From: Variovorax sp. MHTC-1
GTDB lineage: Bacteria > Pseudomonadota > Gammaproteobacteria > Burkholderiales > Burkholderiaceae_C
Length of the DNA stretch: 36,576 nt
Assembly: GCF_003984645.1 (NCBI RefSeq)
Contig: NZ_RWKI01000030.1
Coordinates: 1-36,576 of the forward strand
Direction of reading: 5' to 3'
Part shown: piece by piece, positions 1-7,260 of the stretch
How positions within the stretch are numbered: position 1 is the stretch's first letter
Layout of the letters: the number at the start of each line of letters is the position of its first letter
Program-made: the position numbers and the translations under genes
Notes under the pieces: model-generated
What the model was told of the DNA's origin: nothing
What the model saw: only the letters and a program-made list of their open reading frames with translations
Database searches by the model: none

Positions 1-73
1 TGCGGCGCAGTCGATGCAGGAGCAGGCCGGCAACCTCGTCGAGGCGGTGAGCGCGTTCAGGCTCGCGGACTGA
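1..73 (+). CDS. C-terminal end of a methyl-accepting chemotaxis protein (partial)
   Basis: Only the last 23 codons are present (reading from base 2, stop TGA at 71-73). The peptide has the pattern that ends many chemotaxis receptors: two alanines, SMQEQAGNL, then VEAVSAFRL. This is the terminal part of the cytoplasmic signalling coiled coil of Tsr/Tar-type receptors. FlgJ, the usual neighbour upstream of flgK, does not end this way. The ligand-binding part lies outside the window, so the signal sensed cannot be inferred. The stop codon is also the first part of the -35 element of the flgK promoter. The family call is fairly firm despite the short length. Confidence 0.7.
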   Translation, partial: AAQSMQEQAGNLVEAVSAFRLAD

Positions 74-97
74 ATTTCTCGCCCGCGCGGCCGATAA
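71..97 (+). promoter_or_regulatory. Sigma-28 (FliA) promoter of flgKL
   Basis: GCCGATAA at 90-97 is an exact match to the known FliA -10 consensus. Eleven bases upstream, TGAATTTC (71-78) matches five of eight positions of the -35 consensus TAAAGTTT. The spacing is the canonical 11 bp, and the site lies 34 bp before the flgK start. Class III control of the hook-associated proteins is well established in other flagellated proteobacteria. Confidence 0.75.
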
Positions 98-131
98 ACA
101 AACAAGCAAACGTACTAACAGGTAAAGCCAA

Positions 132-2090
132 ATGTCGATGTTCCATACGGGCCTGAGCGGCCTGGCCGTGGCGCGCAGCGCGCTCATGACCACGGCGCAC
201 AACACGGCCAACGTGTACACGGCGGGCTACAGCCGCCAGACCTCGATCGTCGCCACCAACGGCGCGATCTCGACCGGCGCCGGCTTCATGGGCACCGGCG
301 CCCGCGTCACGACCGTGGCGCGCAGCTACGATCGCTACCTCACCGCCCAGCTCAACGGCGCCGAGGCCACGGGCGCGGCGCTCGCGAGCTACAACTCGCA
401 GATCAGCCGCATCGATTCGCTGCTCGCCGACAAGACCTCGGGCCTCACGCCGCTGATGCAGAGCTTCTTCGCCGGCATGCAGGGCGTGGCCAACACGCCG
501 GCCGACCCGGCCGCGCGCCAGCAGCTCATCAGCGCGGCGCAGGCCCTGGCCAACAAGTTCCGCGCCACCGACCAGTACCTCACCGACCTGAACACCTCGG
601 TCAACGACCAGATCGTGGGCAGCGCCGAGCAGATCAACACCTATGCGACGCAAATCGCAAGCCTCAACCAGCAGATCGGCCAGCTCCAGGCGATGGCCGG
701 CGGCCAGCCGCCGAACGACCTCATGGACCAGCGCGACCAGCTGGTGGCCGAGCTCGGCAGAATCGTGGACGTCAAGGTGCTGGAGCAGGACGGCGGCAAG
801 TACAACGTCTTCATCGGCAACGGCCAGACCCTGGTGCTGGGCGACCGTGCCGCGGCCATGAAGGCTGTCGACTCGGCGGCCGACCCCACGCGCAAGGCGA
901 TGGCATTGGTCGGGATGAACGGCACCGTGTCCGAGCAGAAGGACAACATCTTCACCGGCGGCACGCTGGGCGGGCTGATGGCCTTCCGCGCCGAGACGCT
1001 GACCACCACGCAGAACGCGATCGGCCGCCTCGCCATGGCGCTCGGCAGCGCCTTCAACGACCAGCACAAGCTCGGCGTCGACCTGAACGGCGCGCTGGGC
1101 ACCGACTTCTTCTCCGAGGCCCAGGCCGGCGTGTTCTCCAATGCGCGCAACACCGGCACCATGGTGCTCGGCGCCGCCGTGACCGACACCTCGCAGCTCA
1201 CGACCAGCGACTATTCGGTGGAAGTGAAGGACGTCGCGGGCACGCTCACTTACTCGGTGACGCGCCTCTCGGACAAGGCACCCATCGGTGACTTCACCGC
1301 CTTCCCGATCGACTTCGACGGCGTGAGCCTGTCCGCCGCCAGCGGCACGGCCCAGCCGGGCGACACCTTCCTGGTGCAGCCGACGCGCACCGGCGCTCGC
1401 GACCTCGAAGTGCTGGTGCTCGACCCGGCCAAGGTGGCGGCGGCCTCGCCATTGGTCACCGGCAACACCAGCAGCAACCAGGGCAGCGGCGCGCTGAGCG
1501 CGGCCACAGTGGATGCCAACTACCTGGCCGCGCCGCTGGCCGCGAACGTCACGCTCGCCTACGACGCCGGGACCAACACGCTGTCGGGCTTTCCGGCGAC
1601 CTCGGCCGTCACCGTGACGCTCGCCGACGGCAGCTCGACCAGCTACGCGGCCGGCACGCCCGTGCCCTACACGGCAGGCGCCTCGTTCAGCTTCGACGGC
1701 ATCAAGCTCGGCATGACCGGCGCGCCGGCGCAGGGCGATACCTTCACGATCAAGAAGAACGTCGGCGGCGTGTCGGACGGCAGCAATGCGCTCTTGCTCA
1801 CGGCGCTGCAGAAGAAGAACACCATGGGCGGCGGCAACTCCACCTTCAATAGCGCCTACGCGCAGCTGGTGAGCTCGGTGGGCAACCGCACGATGGAAAT
1901 CCGCGTGGCCGAAACCACGCAGACCAGCGTAACGGACCAGATCCGCGCGACGCGGGATTCGATCTCCGGCGTCAACCAGGACGAGGAAACCGCCAACCTG
2001 CTGATGTACCAGCAGATGTACCAGGCCAATGCCAAGGTGATCCAGACCGCGTCGACGATGTTCGACTCGATCCTCGGCATCAGGAACTAA
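132..2090 (+). CDS. flgK: Flagellar hook-associated protein 1 FlgK
   Basis: FlgK (HAP1) is exported through the flagellar type III apparatus and forms the first junction ring between hook and filament. The 652-residue product has the conserved N-terminal helix region (MFHTGLSGLAVARSAL, then TTAHNTAN and GYSRQ) and the C-terminal region (ETANLLMYQQMYQANAKVIQ, then FDSILGIRN) shared by rod, hook and HAP proteins. It has no Sec signal, as expected. The middle carries two copies of a short beta module with the pattern F-D-G-x-x-L followed by GDTF, near residues 395-415 and 518-540. A similar module occurs in FlgL next door. It is followed after 17 bases by flgL and preceded by a sigma-28 promoter, so the two genes form a class III operon. 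Confidence 0.95.
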   Translation: MSMFHTGLSGLAVARSALMTTAHNTANVYTAGYSRQTSIVATNGAISTGAGFMGTGARVTTVARSYDRYLTAQLNGAEATGAALASYNSQISRIDSLLADKTSGLTPLMQSFFAGMQGVANTPADPAARQQLISAAQALANKFRATDQYLTDLNTSVNDQIVGSAEQINTYATQIASLNQQIGQLQAMAGGQPPNDLMDQRDQLVAELGRIVDVKVLEQDGGKYNVFIGNGQTLVLGDRAAAMKAVDSAADPTRKAMALVGMNGTVSEQKDNIFTGGTLGGLMAFRAETLTTTQNAIGRLAMALGSAFNDQHKLGVDLNGALGTDFFSEAQAGVFSNARNTGTMVLGAAVTDTSQLTTSDYSVEVKDVAGTLTYSVTRLSDKAPIGDFTAFPIDFDGVSLSAASGTAQPGDTFLVQPTRTGARDLEVLVLDPAKVAAASPLVTGNTSSNQGSGALSAATVDANYLAAPLAANVTLAYDAGTNTLSGFPATSAVTVTLADGSSTSYAAGTPVPYTAGASFSFDGIKLGMTGAPAQGDTFTIKKNVGGVSDGSNALLLTALQKKNTMGGGNSTFNSAYAQLVSSVGNRTMEIRVAETTQTSVTDQIRATRDSISGVNQDEETANLLMYQQMYQANAKVIQTASTMFDSILGIRN

Positions 2091-2107
2091 GAACTTCAGG
2101 AGCCGTG

Positions 2108-3319
2108 ATGCGCATCAGCACCCAGACTTTCTACGCACAGAGCCTGAAAGGGATCGGCTCGCAGCAGCAGCAGCTGTTCCGGATCCAGCAGCAACTGTCT
2201 TCCGAATCCAAGTTCCTGACGCCGGCGGACGACCCGGTGGGCGCGGCGCGCTCGCTGGTCGTCTCCCAGTCGATCGCGGAGAGCTCGCAGTACGCCGGGA
2301 GCCGCAGCCGCGCGGTGCTCTCGCTCTCGCACGAAGAGGCCGCTTTGCAATCGGCCACCACCATCCTGCAGAACATCAAGACGCTCACGGTGCAGGCCGG
2401 CAACGGCACGCTGTCGGACGCCGATCGCGAATCGCTCGCCACCACCATCCAGAGCAACCTCGACCAGCTCGTGAACGTGGCCAACGCGGACGACGGCAAC
2501 GGGCAGTTCTTGTTCGCCGGCTTCAAGAGCGCCAACCCGCCTTTCGTGGCGCAGGCCGGCGGCGGCGTGCAGTACATGGGCGACCAGGGCAAGCGGCTGA
2601 TGCAGATCGACGTCTCGCGCCAGATGTCGGCCACCGACGACGGACGCAGCGTGTTCCAGTCGGTCCAGGGCGGCGCGGGCTACGTGACCACGGCGGGCGC
2701 CGCCAACACCGGCTCGGGCGTGTTCGGCGCGGTCGGCGTGACCGATGCCACGGCGCCCCACTACGGAAAGGACTTCACCATAAGCTTCGCCGGCGGCAAC
2801 TACACGGTCAGCACCAGCGACACGCCGCCCGTGGTCGCGGCCACGGGCCCGTTCGTGGCGAACACGCCGATTTCCTTCGGCGGCGTGCAGATCAGCATGA
2901 GCGGCGCGCCGGCGGATGGCGACAGCTTCCAGGTCTTTACCGCCAAGAACGCCGGCACCGACGTGTTCGCCGCGATCGGCGAGCTCGTGGCATCGCTGAA
3001 GAAGCCGCTCGCCGGCGGCGGCGCGGCCGCGCAGGCCGAGCTGCTGAACGCGCTCTCCACGGCCAACGTCAAGATCACGAACGCGCACGACAACGTGCTG
3101 ACCATCCGTTCCTCGGTCGGCTCGCGCATGAACGAACTCGATGCGCTCAACGCCTCGGGCTCCTCGCGCAGCCTGATCGACAAGAGCTACCTGTCGGAGC
3201 TGGAAGACCTGGACATGGCGAGCGCGATCTCGGAATACCTGCAGCGCGAGACGTCGCTGAAGGCCTCGCAGGAAACCTTCGCGCGGCTGCACAGCATCGC
3301 GCTGTTCAACTACCTGTAG
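2108..3319 (+). CDS. flgL: Flagellar hook-associated protein 3 FlgL
   Basis: FlgL (HAP3) forms the second junction ring, on which flagellin polymerises. The product starts MRISTQTFYAQSL and has the flagellin-like N-terminal coiled coil (residues 1-140, with LTPADDPVGAAR) and C-terminal helix (SAISEYLQRETSLKASQE). A middle domain carries the ISFGGVQISMSGAPADGDSF module also seen in FlgK. I chose ATG 2108 because AGGAG at 2098-2102 is 5 bases upstream; an in-frame GTG three bases earlier would be too close. The last 14 bases overlap the end of the convergent LysR gene. Co-transcribed with flgK. Confidence 0.94.
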   Translation: MRISTQTFYAQSLKGIGSQQQQLFRIQQQLSSESKFLTPADDPVGAARSLVVSQSIAESSQYAGSRSRAVLSLSHEEAALQSATTILQNIKTLTVQAGNGTLSDADRESLATTIQSNLDQLVNVANADDGNGQFLFAGFKSANPPFVAQAGGGVQYMGDQGKRLMQIDVSRQMSATDDGRSVFQSVQGGAGYVTTAGAANTGSGVFGAVGVTDATAPHYGKDFTISFAGGNYTVSTSDTPPVVAATGPFVANTPISFGGVQISMSGAPADGDSFQVFTAKNAGTDVFAAIGELVASLKKPLAGGGAAAQAELLNALSTANVKITNAHDNVLTIRSSVGSRMNELDALNASGSSRSLIDKSYLSELEDLDMASAISEYLQRETSLKASQETFARLHSIALFNYL

Positions 3320-4292
3320 GCCGGCTGGCAGCCTCCGCTTCGCCGCCGGCGAGCGCCGCCGCTTGCTGCTGCTGCGCTTCCATCTGCACGACGGCTTGGT
3401 GCAAGAGGGTGCGAAGCCAGACCAGCGCGGGGTCGTGGGTGCGGTACTTGTGCCATTGCATGGACTGCTCCATCCGGGGTAGCGGCAAAGGCGCAGGCAG
3501 CACCGTCACCGGCAGGAATTGCTGCGCCATGCGGGCCAGGCGACGTTGCACCGTGGCGACTCGGTCGGTGCCCAGAACCAGGAAGGGCGCCGCGACGAAG
3601 CTGAAGGTGCAGACCTCGATGCGCCGCTCGATGCCGCGGCGTTTCATGAACCAGCTCTCGAGGGTGGGCTGGCCGATGCTGGCGGGCTGCACCTCGACAT
3701 GGTCCGCGGCCACGTACTCCTCGTAGCCGAGAGTGCCGGCGCGCGCGAAGCGGCTGCCGTTCCACACCATGCACACGTACTCTTCCTCGAACAGCGTCTC
3801 GATCGGATGGTCGGGCGAGCAATAGTTGCGCGGGATCACCAGCAGGTCCGCCTCGCCACGCCCCAGCGCACGCTGCGGCTGGTCCAGGTGCGGCAGCGGC
3901 GAGAGCAGGAAGCGCACCGTACGCGACTGCTGGCGTGCCAGCGCCAGCAGGTGCGGCATCAGGGTGACCGTGGTGTAGTCGGAGACCAGCAGCTGGAAGG
4001 TGCGGTCCGAGCGCGAGGGATCGAAGCGCGGCTGCGCGGCGATGGCGGTGTCGATGCGCAGCAGCACGTCGCGCACGGGTTCCTTCAGAGCCCGGGCCCG
4101 GGGCGTGAGCTCCAGCGTGCGGCCCACCTTCACCAGCAGCTCGTCATCGAAATGGGCACGCAGCCGAGCCAGCGCGTTGCTCATGGCCGACTGGCTCAGG
4201 TGCACGCGCGCGGCCGCCTTGCTGATGCTGCACTCGGTGAAAAGCGCGTCCAGTGCCACCAGCAGGTTCAGGTCAAGCTTGTTGAAGCGCAT
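3306..4292 (-). CDS. LysR-family transcriptional regulator (NodD/NahR-like)
   Basis: The 328-residue product begins MRFNKLDLNLLVALDALF and has a winged helix-turn-helix at residues 1-65 (SISKAAARVHLSQSAMSNAL) followed by an effector-binding domain with the two alpha/beta lobes of the LysR family. The KLDLNLLVALDAL opening is typical of the NodD/NahR/LinR-like subgroup, which usually responds to aromatic or similar small effectors. An upstream in-frame start at 4337 would add 15 unlike residues, so ATG 4292 is preferred. There is no divergent partner gene: the upstream neighbour runs in the same direction. The target is therefore not evident from context. The 3' end overlaps flgL by 14 bp, convergently. 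Confidence 0.9.
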   Translation of the reverse strand: MRFNKLDLNLLVALDALFTECSISKAAARVHLSQSAMSNALARLRAHFDDELLVKVGRTLELTPRARALKEPVRDVLLRIDTAIAAQPRFDPSRSDRTFQLLVSDYTTVTLMPHLLALARQQSRTVRFLLSPLPHLDQPQRALGRGEADLLVIPRNYCSPDHPIETLFEEEYVCMVWNGSRFARAGTLGYEEYVAADHVEVQPASIGQPTLESWFMKRRGIERRIEVCTFSFVAAPFLVLGTDRVATVQRRLARMAQQFLPVTVLPAPLPLPRMEQSMQWHKYRTHDPALVWLRTLLHQAVVQMEAQQQQAAALAGGEAEAASRPTGS

Positions 4293-4427
4293 AGCCGCCT
4301 CGCTCGCACGAGATCGAGAAGAAAGATGGTGAACCACCTTTCAGCGCGGACGACTAGGGCAAGTGCGACTATCGCCGCAGGAAACGCCGAGGGCGGAGGC
4401 AGCGTGCCGAGCTGCTGGCGAACGAGA

Positions 4428-4459
4428 AATGCCGCGAAGGGCGCTGCCTTGCCGGCATT
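4428..4459 (-). terminator. Terminator-like hairpin after the DUF1161 gene
   Basis: AATGCCG (4428-4434) pairs with CGGCATT (4453-4459); inside it, AAGG pairs with CCTT around a six-base loop, separated from the outer stem by a 2x2 mismatch. On the minus strand the 3' arm runs into TTTCTCGTT. It starts 6 bases beyond the stop of the DUF1161 gene. The weak T tract makes Rho-independent termination uncertain. Confidence 0.4.
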
Positions 4460-4464
4460 CCCGC

Positions 4465-4827
4465 TTACTTCTTACAGTCGCCGCCGACCGAGACGGAGCC
4501 GTCCTTGCATTCGGTCAGGATGGGCTCGCTGCGCGACTGCGGCGGCGAGGGACGCGCGCCGGAGGCCGATCCGTCATTGTTCGGTGGCGAAGCCGGCAAG
4601 TCGGTCTGCGCATACACGATCTTCTTCGTTCCAAGATCGCAGGTGCCCACGACCTTGTCGACGACCGGTGCATCGGCCTCCACCGTGGTGAGCGTAAAGC
4701 GGGAAACGCCGGAGGCCCTGATCTTGGCATCGATCTGGGACAGGATGGCATCGCAGTTGCCGGCGGCGCTCGCAGAACCGGCGAAGACCAGTGCGATGAA
4801 AGGCAGAGATAGAGATAGTCTTGGCAT
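4465..4827 (-). CDS. DUF1161 family exported protein
   Basis: A 120-residue protein with a Sec signal peptide (hydrophobic LSLPFIALVFAG, cleavage near SASAAG). The mature part has the DUF1161 pattern: NCDAILSQIDAKIRASGV, then a beta strand, then VVGTCDLGTKKIVY with paired cysteines that could form a disulfide. A proline/serine-rich linker follows, and a short tail with two more cysteines (TECKDGSVSVGGDC). The family is periplasmic and has no known activity. ATG 4827 is favoured: GGAGG lies 9 bases upstream, while the alternative GTG at 4833 is only 3 bases from it. It lies 46 bases downstream of another exported-protein gene on the same strand and is probably co-transcribed with it. Confidence 0.8.
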   Translation of the reverse strand: MPRLSLSLPFIALVFAGSASAAGNCDAILSQIDAKIRASGVSRFTLTTVEADAPVVDKVVGTCDLGTKKIVYAQTDLPASPPNNDGSASGARPSPPQSRSEPILTECKDGSVSVGGDCKK

Positions 4828-4873
4828 AGGCACTTGCCTCCAAGAGAGTCTTCGCTGGCGACCCGACCAGCGA

Positions 4874-5260
4874 TCAGCGGGAAGGCGCGGGCACCGGCGT
4901 CACCGTCTCGCGAATCACGCCGCCGCCCATGACGCTGCCCCCGGAAGAACTGCCCGCGCCGCCTCGCACGCGCGCCTCGCAGTCTGCCTGGTCGGCGGCC
5001 GGCTGCAGCTTGCATCGTTCCATCGCGTTGGCGTCGTAACCGGCGCTGCTCGAGCCGGTGAGGCCGTTGCGCCGGGCTTCCTGTCGCGCGGCGCCGGCTT
5101 CGCGAAGGCACGCCGCCTTGTCTTGCTGCACGCCGTCGCAGGCCGCGCGTTCGCGCGACATGCGGGCATCGGAGCCGGGCGGCGCCGACTGGGCGAGCGC
5201 GGCGCCGGTACCCAACAGGGCGATCAGCCAAAGAGTGGCCAGAGGGGGTTTCGTATTCAT
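4874..5260 (-). CDS. Small exported protein of unknown function
   Basis: A 128-residue protein with a clear signal peptide (PPLATLWLIALLGTGAALA, cleaved before QSAPP). The mature part has four cysteines in conserved-looking contexts: RERAACDGVQQDKAACLREA, then MERCKLQPAADQADCEARV, and ends with a glycine/serine stretch and GGGVIRETVTPV. The spaced C-x(7)-C pairs and the arginine-rich helix between them suggest a small disulfide-stabilised helical domain. I recall similar short proteins as common in Comamonadaceae, but no function is known to me. Start ATG 5260 has AAGGAG 4 bases upstream. First gene of a probable pair with the DUF1161 gene. Confidence 0.75.
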   Translation of the reverse strand: MNTKPPLATLWLIALLGTGAALAQSAPPGSDARMSRERAACDGVQQDKAACLREAGAARQEARRNGLTGSSSAGYDANAMERCKLQPAADQADCEARVRGGAGSSSGGSVMGGGVIRETVTPVPAPSR

Positions 5261-5358
5261 GGGGCTCCTTTTCGAACGGAGCCTGCAATGTGACTGGGGG
5301 ACGGCGGCCCGACTGTGGGACGGATGCCCGATGCCTGTCGGACGCAGTCTGCAAAAGA

Positions 5359-5379
5359 AGGCCCGCACGAGGCGGGCCT
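5359..5379 (-). terminator. Rho-independent terminator
   Basis: AGGCCCGC (5359-5366) pairs perfectly with GCGGGCCT (5372-5379) around a five-base loop. On the minus strand the stem is followed by TCTTTTGC. It sits about 140 bases beyond the stop of the zinc-ribbon membrane gene and before the next minus-strand gene, so it separates the two transcripts. Confidence 0.75.
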
Positions 5380-5515
5380 GAAGGGGTTGGTCCTTGATGC
5401 CCACCCGGGAGAAACCATGGGGCGAAGATTAGTAGGTGTAGTCCTACAGGGCAAGTCGAGCAAAAGTTCACGTTGTGGCGGGATGCCTCCGGCCCGCGCA
5501 AGGCGAAGACGCCAT

Positions 5516-5908
5516 TCAAAGCTCGATGAACCACACGTGGCCGCAACGCTTGCAGCGAACGCGCAGGCGATCCGGCGCGGGCTGCCCCGCATCATTCGGG
5601 TTCAGGATCTCCCATTTCGCATAGGTATCGCATGCCCGGCACACCGCCTGGTCGGCGACGAACTCGGCATGATTGAGCAGGTAGAGGTAGCGCCGCAGCG
5701 CCCAGAAACCGATGAGCGCGCTGGCAATGGCGCATGCCAGTATCAGCAGTTGCGACGACACGGCCAAGCGCAGGCTGTAGGCCTCCGCGCTTCCCAGCAG
5801 GCCGACGGTGCAGAGCAGCACCAGGACCAGATGCGCATGACTCTGAAGCAGCTCGCGCTCGTACCACTTGCGAAAGCCCACTCGCCGGATCGTTCGTGCC
5901 GCGTTCAT
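5516..5908 (-). CDS. Membrane protein with C-terminal zinc-ribbon-like motif
   Basis: A 130-residue protein beginning MNAARTIRRVGFRKWY. Two hydrophobic segments (about residues 25-45 and 50-72) are joined by a short loop. The C-terminal cytoplasmic-looking part has CRACDTYAKWEI and, 30 residues later, RVRCKRCGHVWFIEL. The two CxxC knuckles followed by GHVW resemble rubredoxin-like or zinc-ribbon motifs and would bind one zinc ion. I do not recognise a named family. Start ATG 5908 is chosen because AAGGGAAG lies just upstream; longer in-frame starts add an arginine-rich segment typical of antisense readings. It is divergent from the membrane/TPR/symporter genes. Confidence 0.65.
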   Translation of the reverse strand: MNAARTIRRVGFRKWYERELLQSHAHLVLVLLCTVGLLGSAEAYSLRLAVSSQLLILACAIASALIGFWALRRYLYLLNHAEFVADQAVCRACDTYAKWEILNPNDAGQPAPDRLRVRCKRCGHVWFIEL

Positions 5909-6049
5909 CGACGCTTCCCTTCTCGGCGAAGCTCGCATTCGCCGCATGTCCTCTGCCTTGCAGGCGATCTCCGCATGTGGCCCTCGGCGAGCAGGGTGTT
6001 GCGGCGCAGCAGAGGGTAAGCCCCGAGCAGGATTGCAGACGGATGCGGG

Positions 6050-6070
6050 CTTACGTAAGAAATCCGTAAG
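6050..6070. promoter_or_regulatory. Tandem CGTAAG repeats, possible response-regulator operator
   Basis: CGTAAG occurs at 6054-6059 and again at 6065-6070 with a five-base spacer, an 11-bp period. The first copy is also half of a perfect palindrome, CTTACGTAAG (6050-6059). A further GTAAG is at 6016-6020. Direct hexamer repeats at 11 bp are the usual binding form of OmpR/PhoB-family regulators. The site is 51 bp before the GTG of the plus-strand run and 142 bp from the divergent gene. Confidence 0.4.
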
Positions 6071-6120
6071 CTGCCCTCCAACAATGGGTTCATCGCGCTC
6101 GCGCCGAACCTGGAGGTTAC

Positions 6121-6417
6121 GTGCTGCTGCTCGCATCGTCCGTCAAGCTGATCGCCGAGATTGCCCTGTTGGCGCTGGCCGGTCAATGGCTGCTCGGCCT
6201 GCTGGCCGGGAGCCGGCGCGACCAGAACCTCTTCTATCGCCTGCTGCAGGTGCTGACGAATCCCTTCGTCAAGACGGTGCGTTTCATCACCCCCCGCTTC
6301 GTGCTCGACCGCCATATCCCGCTGGCGGCCTTCGTGCTGCTGGCCTCGATATGGCTGGCAGCCACGGTCGCGAAGATCAACCTCTGTCTGCAGATCGGGG
6401 TGCAGGCATGCAGGTGA
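6121..6417 (+). CDS. Small YggT-like membrane protein
   Basis: A 98-residue protein with two hydrophobic segments (about residues 3-30 and 68-90) flanking a loop with NPFVKTVRFITPRFVLDRHIP. The pattern of a P-x-x-R-x-I-P/T-P loop between two helices resembles the YggT family of small membrane proteins, although the match is loose. The start is GTG 6121, preceded by GGAGG with a 4-base spacer. The 3' end overlaps the TPR gene by 10 bases, which suggests translational coupling. It opens a plus-strand run with the TPR protein and the symporter genes. Function unknown. Confidence 0.6.
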   Translation: MLLLASSVKLIAEIALLALAGQWLLGLLAGSRRDQNLFYRLLQVLTNPFVKTVRFITPRFVLDRHIPLAAFVLLASIWLAATVAKINLCLQIGVQACR

Positions 6418-6971
6418 AATACCAAGCCTGCAAGCTGCGCGCCATCGTCTTGCTGTTGCTTGGCCGATCCGAATCGGCCGACGCGGTGTTCGGCGACATG
6501 CTGGCGCTGCGGCCCGACGACGCCTATGCGCTTGCAAGCCGCAGCTTCGTCCGCGTGCAGCTCGGCAGGCGCGAGGCGGCCATCGAGGACGCGAAGCGGC
6601 TGGTGCAGGTTCATCCCGAACGCAGCGCCGGCGACTGGTTCAACCTGGCCTTCATGCTCGAGGCCGCCGATCGCGTCGAGGAGGCGGAGGCGGCCTTTCG
6701 CCGCGCCGTGGCGCTCGACGCCAGGCTCGACCGGGCCTGGTACGGCCTGGGCCTGGCCCTGATTCGCCAGCGCCGCTACGGCGAGGCGGTCGAAGCGCTG
6801 AAGCGCAACACCGAATTGCAACCCATGAGTCCCTATGGCTGGTATCAGCTGGCGCGGGTGCACATGGACTGTCGCGAGCCGGAGGAGGCTCGCAGGATCA
6901 TCCGCCATCTGCGGGGCTTCGAGCCCAGGATCGCCGCTCAGTTGGAACGCGAGACGGGTCTCGCTTCTTGA
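6408..6971 (+). CDS. Tetratricopeptide repeat protein
   Basis: A 187-residue soluble protein made of about four to five TPR units. Clear ones include DAYALASRSFVRVQLGRREA, the unit starting SAGDWFNLAFMLEAADRVEE, and the one starting DRAWYGLGLALIRQRRYGEA. The small/large residue spacing (W-x-x-L-G-x-x-L, Y-x-x-A, A) is typical. TPR domains bind other proteins, but no partner is shown. ATG 6408 lies inside the end of the upstream membrane gene, in another frame, so the two are likely coupled. No signal peptide was seen beyond a weakly hydrophobic start (CKLRAIVLLLLG), which reads as a repeat helix. It is followed after 30 bases by the symporter small subunit. Confidence 0.75.
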   Translation: MQVKYQACKLRAIVLLLLGRSESADAVFGDMLALRPDDAYALASRSFVRVQLGRREAAIEDAKRLVQVHPERSAGDWFNLAFMLEAADRVEEAEAAFRRAVALDARLDRAWYGLGLALIRQRRYGEAVEALKRNTELQPMSPYGWYQLARVHMDCREPEEARRIIRHLRGFEPRIAAQLERETGLAS

Positions 6972-7001
6972 TGCAGTGAAAGCAAGCCAGGAGACAAAAA
7001 G

Positions 7002-7259
7002 ATGGAATTGACCGAAACGCAACGCCACTATTGGCGCAAGAACCTCAGGATCACCGCGATCCTGCTGGGGATCTGGTTCTTCGTGACCTTCGTGATCGGG
7101 TACTTCGCCCGTGACCTGAACTTCAGCTTCTTCGGCTGGCCGTTCAGCTTCTGGGTCGGAGCCCAGGGCGCATTGATCGTCTATGTCCTCATCATCGGGT
7201 TCTACGCGTGGTACATGAACCGCCTAGACCAGGAACACGGCGTCGCCGAGGAGAACTGA
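7002..7259 (+). CDS. DUF4212 protein, small subunit of sodium:solute symporter
   Basis: An 85-residue protein with two transmembrane helices (about residues 17-37 and 50-72) and the DUF4212 signature: RHYWRKNLRITAILLGIWF, then FPFSFW-like GWPFSFWVGAQGALIVYVLI, ending YAWYMNRLDQEH. Members are encoded directly upstream of VC_2705-type sodium:solute symporters and are taken to be their small subunit. Here only one base separates its stop from the next ATG. Start ATG 7002 has AGGAG 8 bases upstream. Known relatives are linked to acetate or other monocarboxylate uptake; the substrate here is not shown. Confidence 0.9.
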   Translation: MELTETQRHYWRKNLRITAILLGIWFFVTFVIGYFARDLNFSFFGWPFSFWVGAQGALIVYVLIIGFYAWYMNRLDQEHGVAEEN

Positions 7260-7260
7260 C

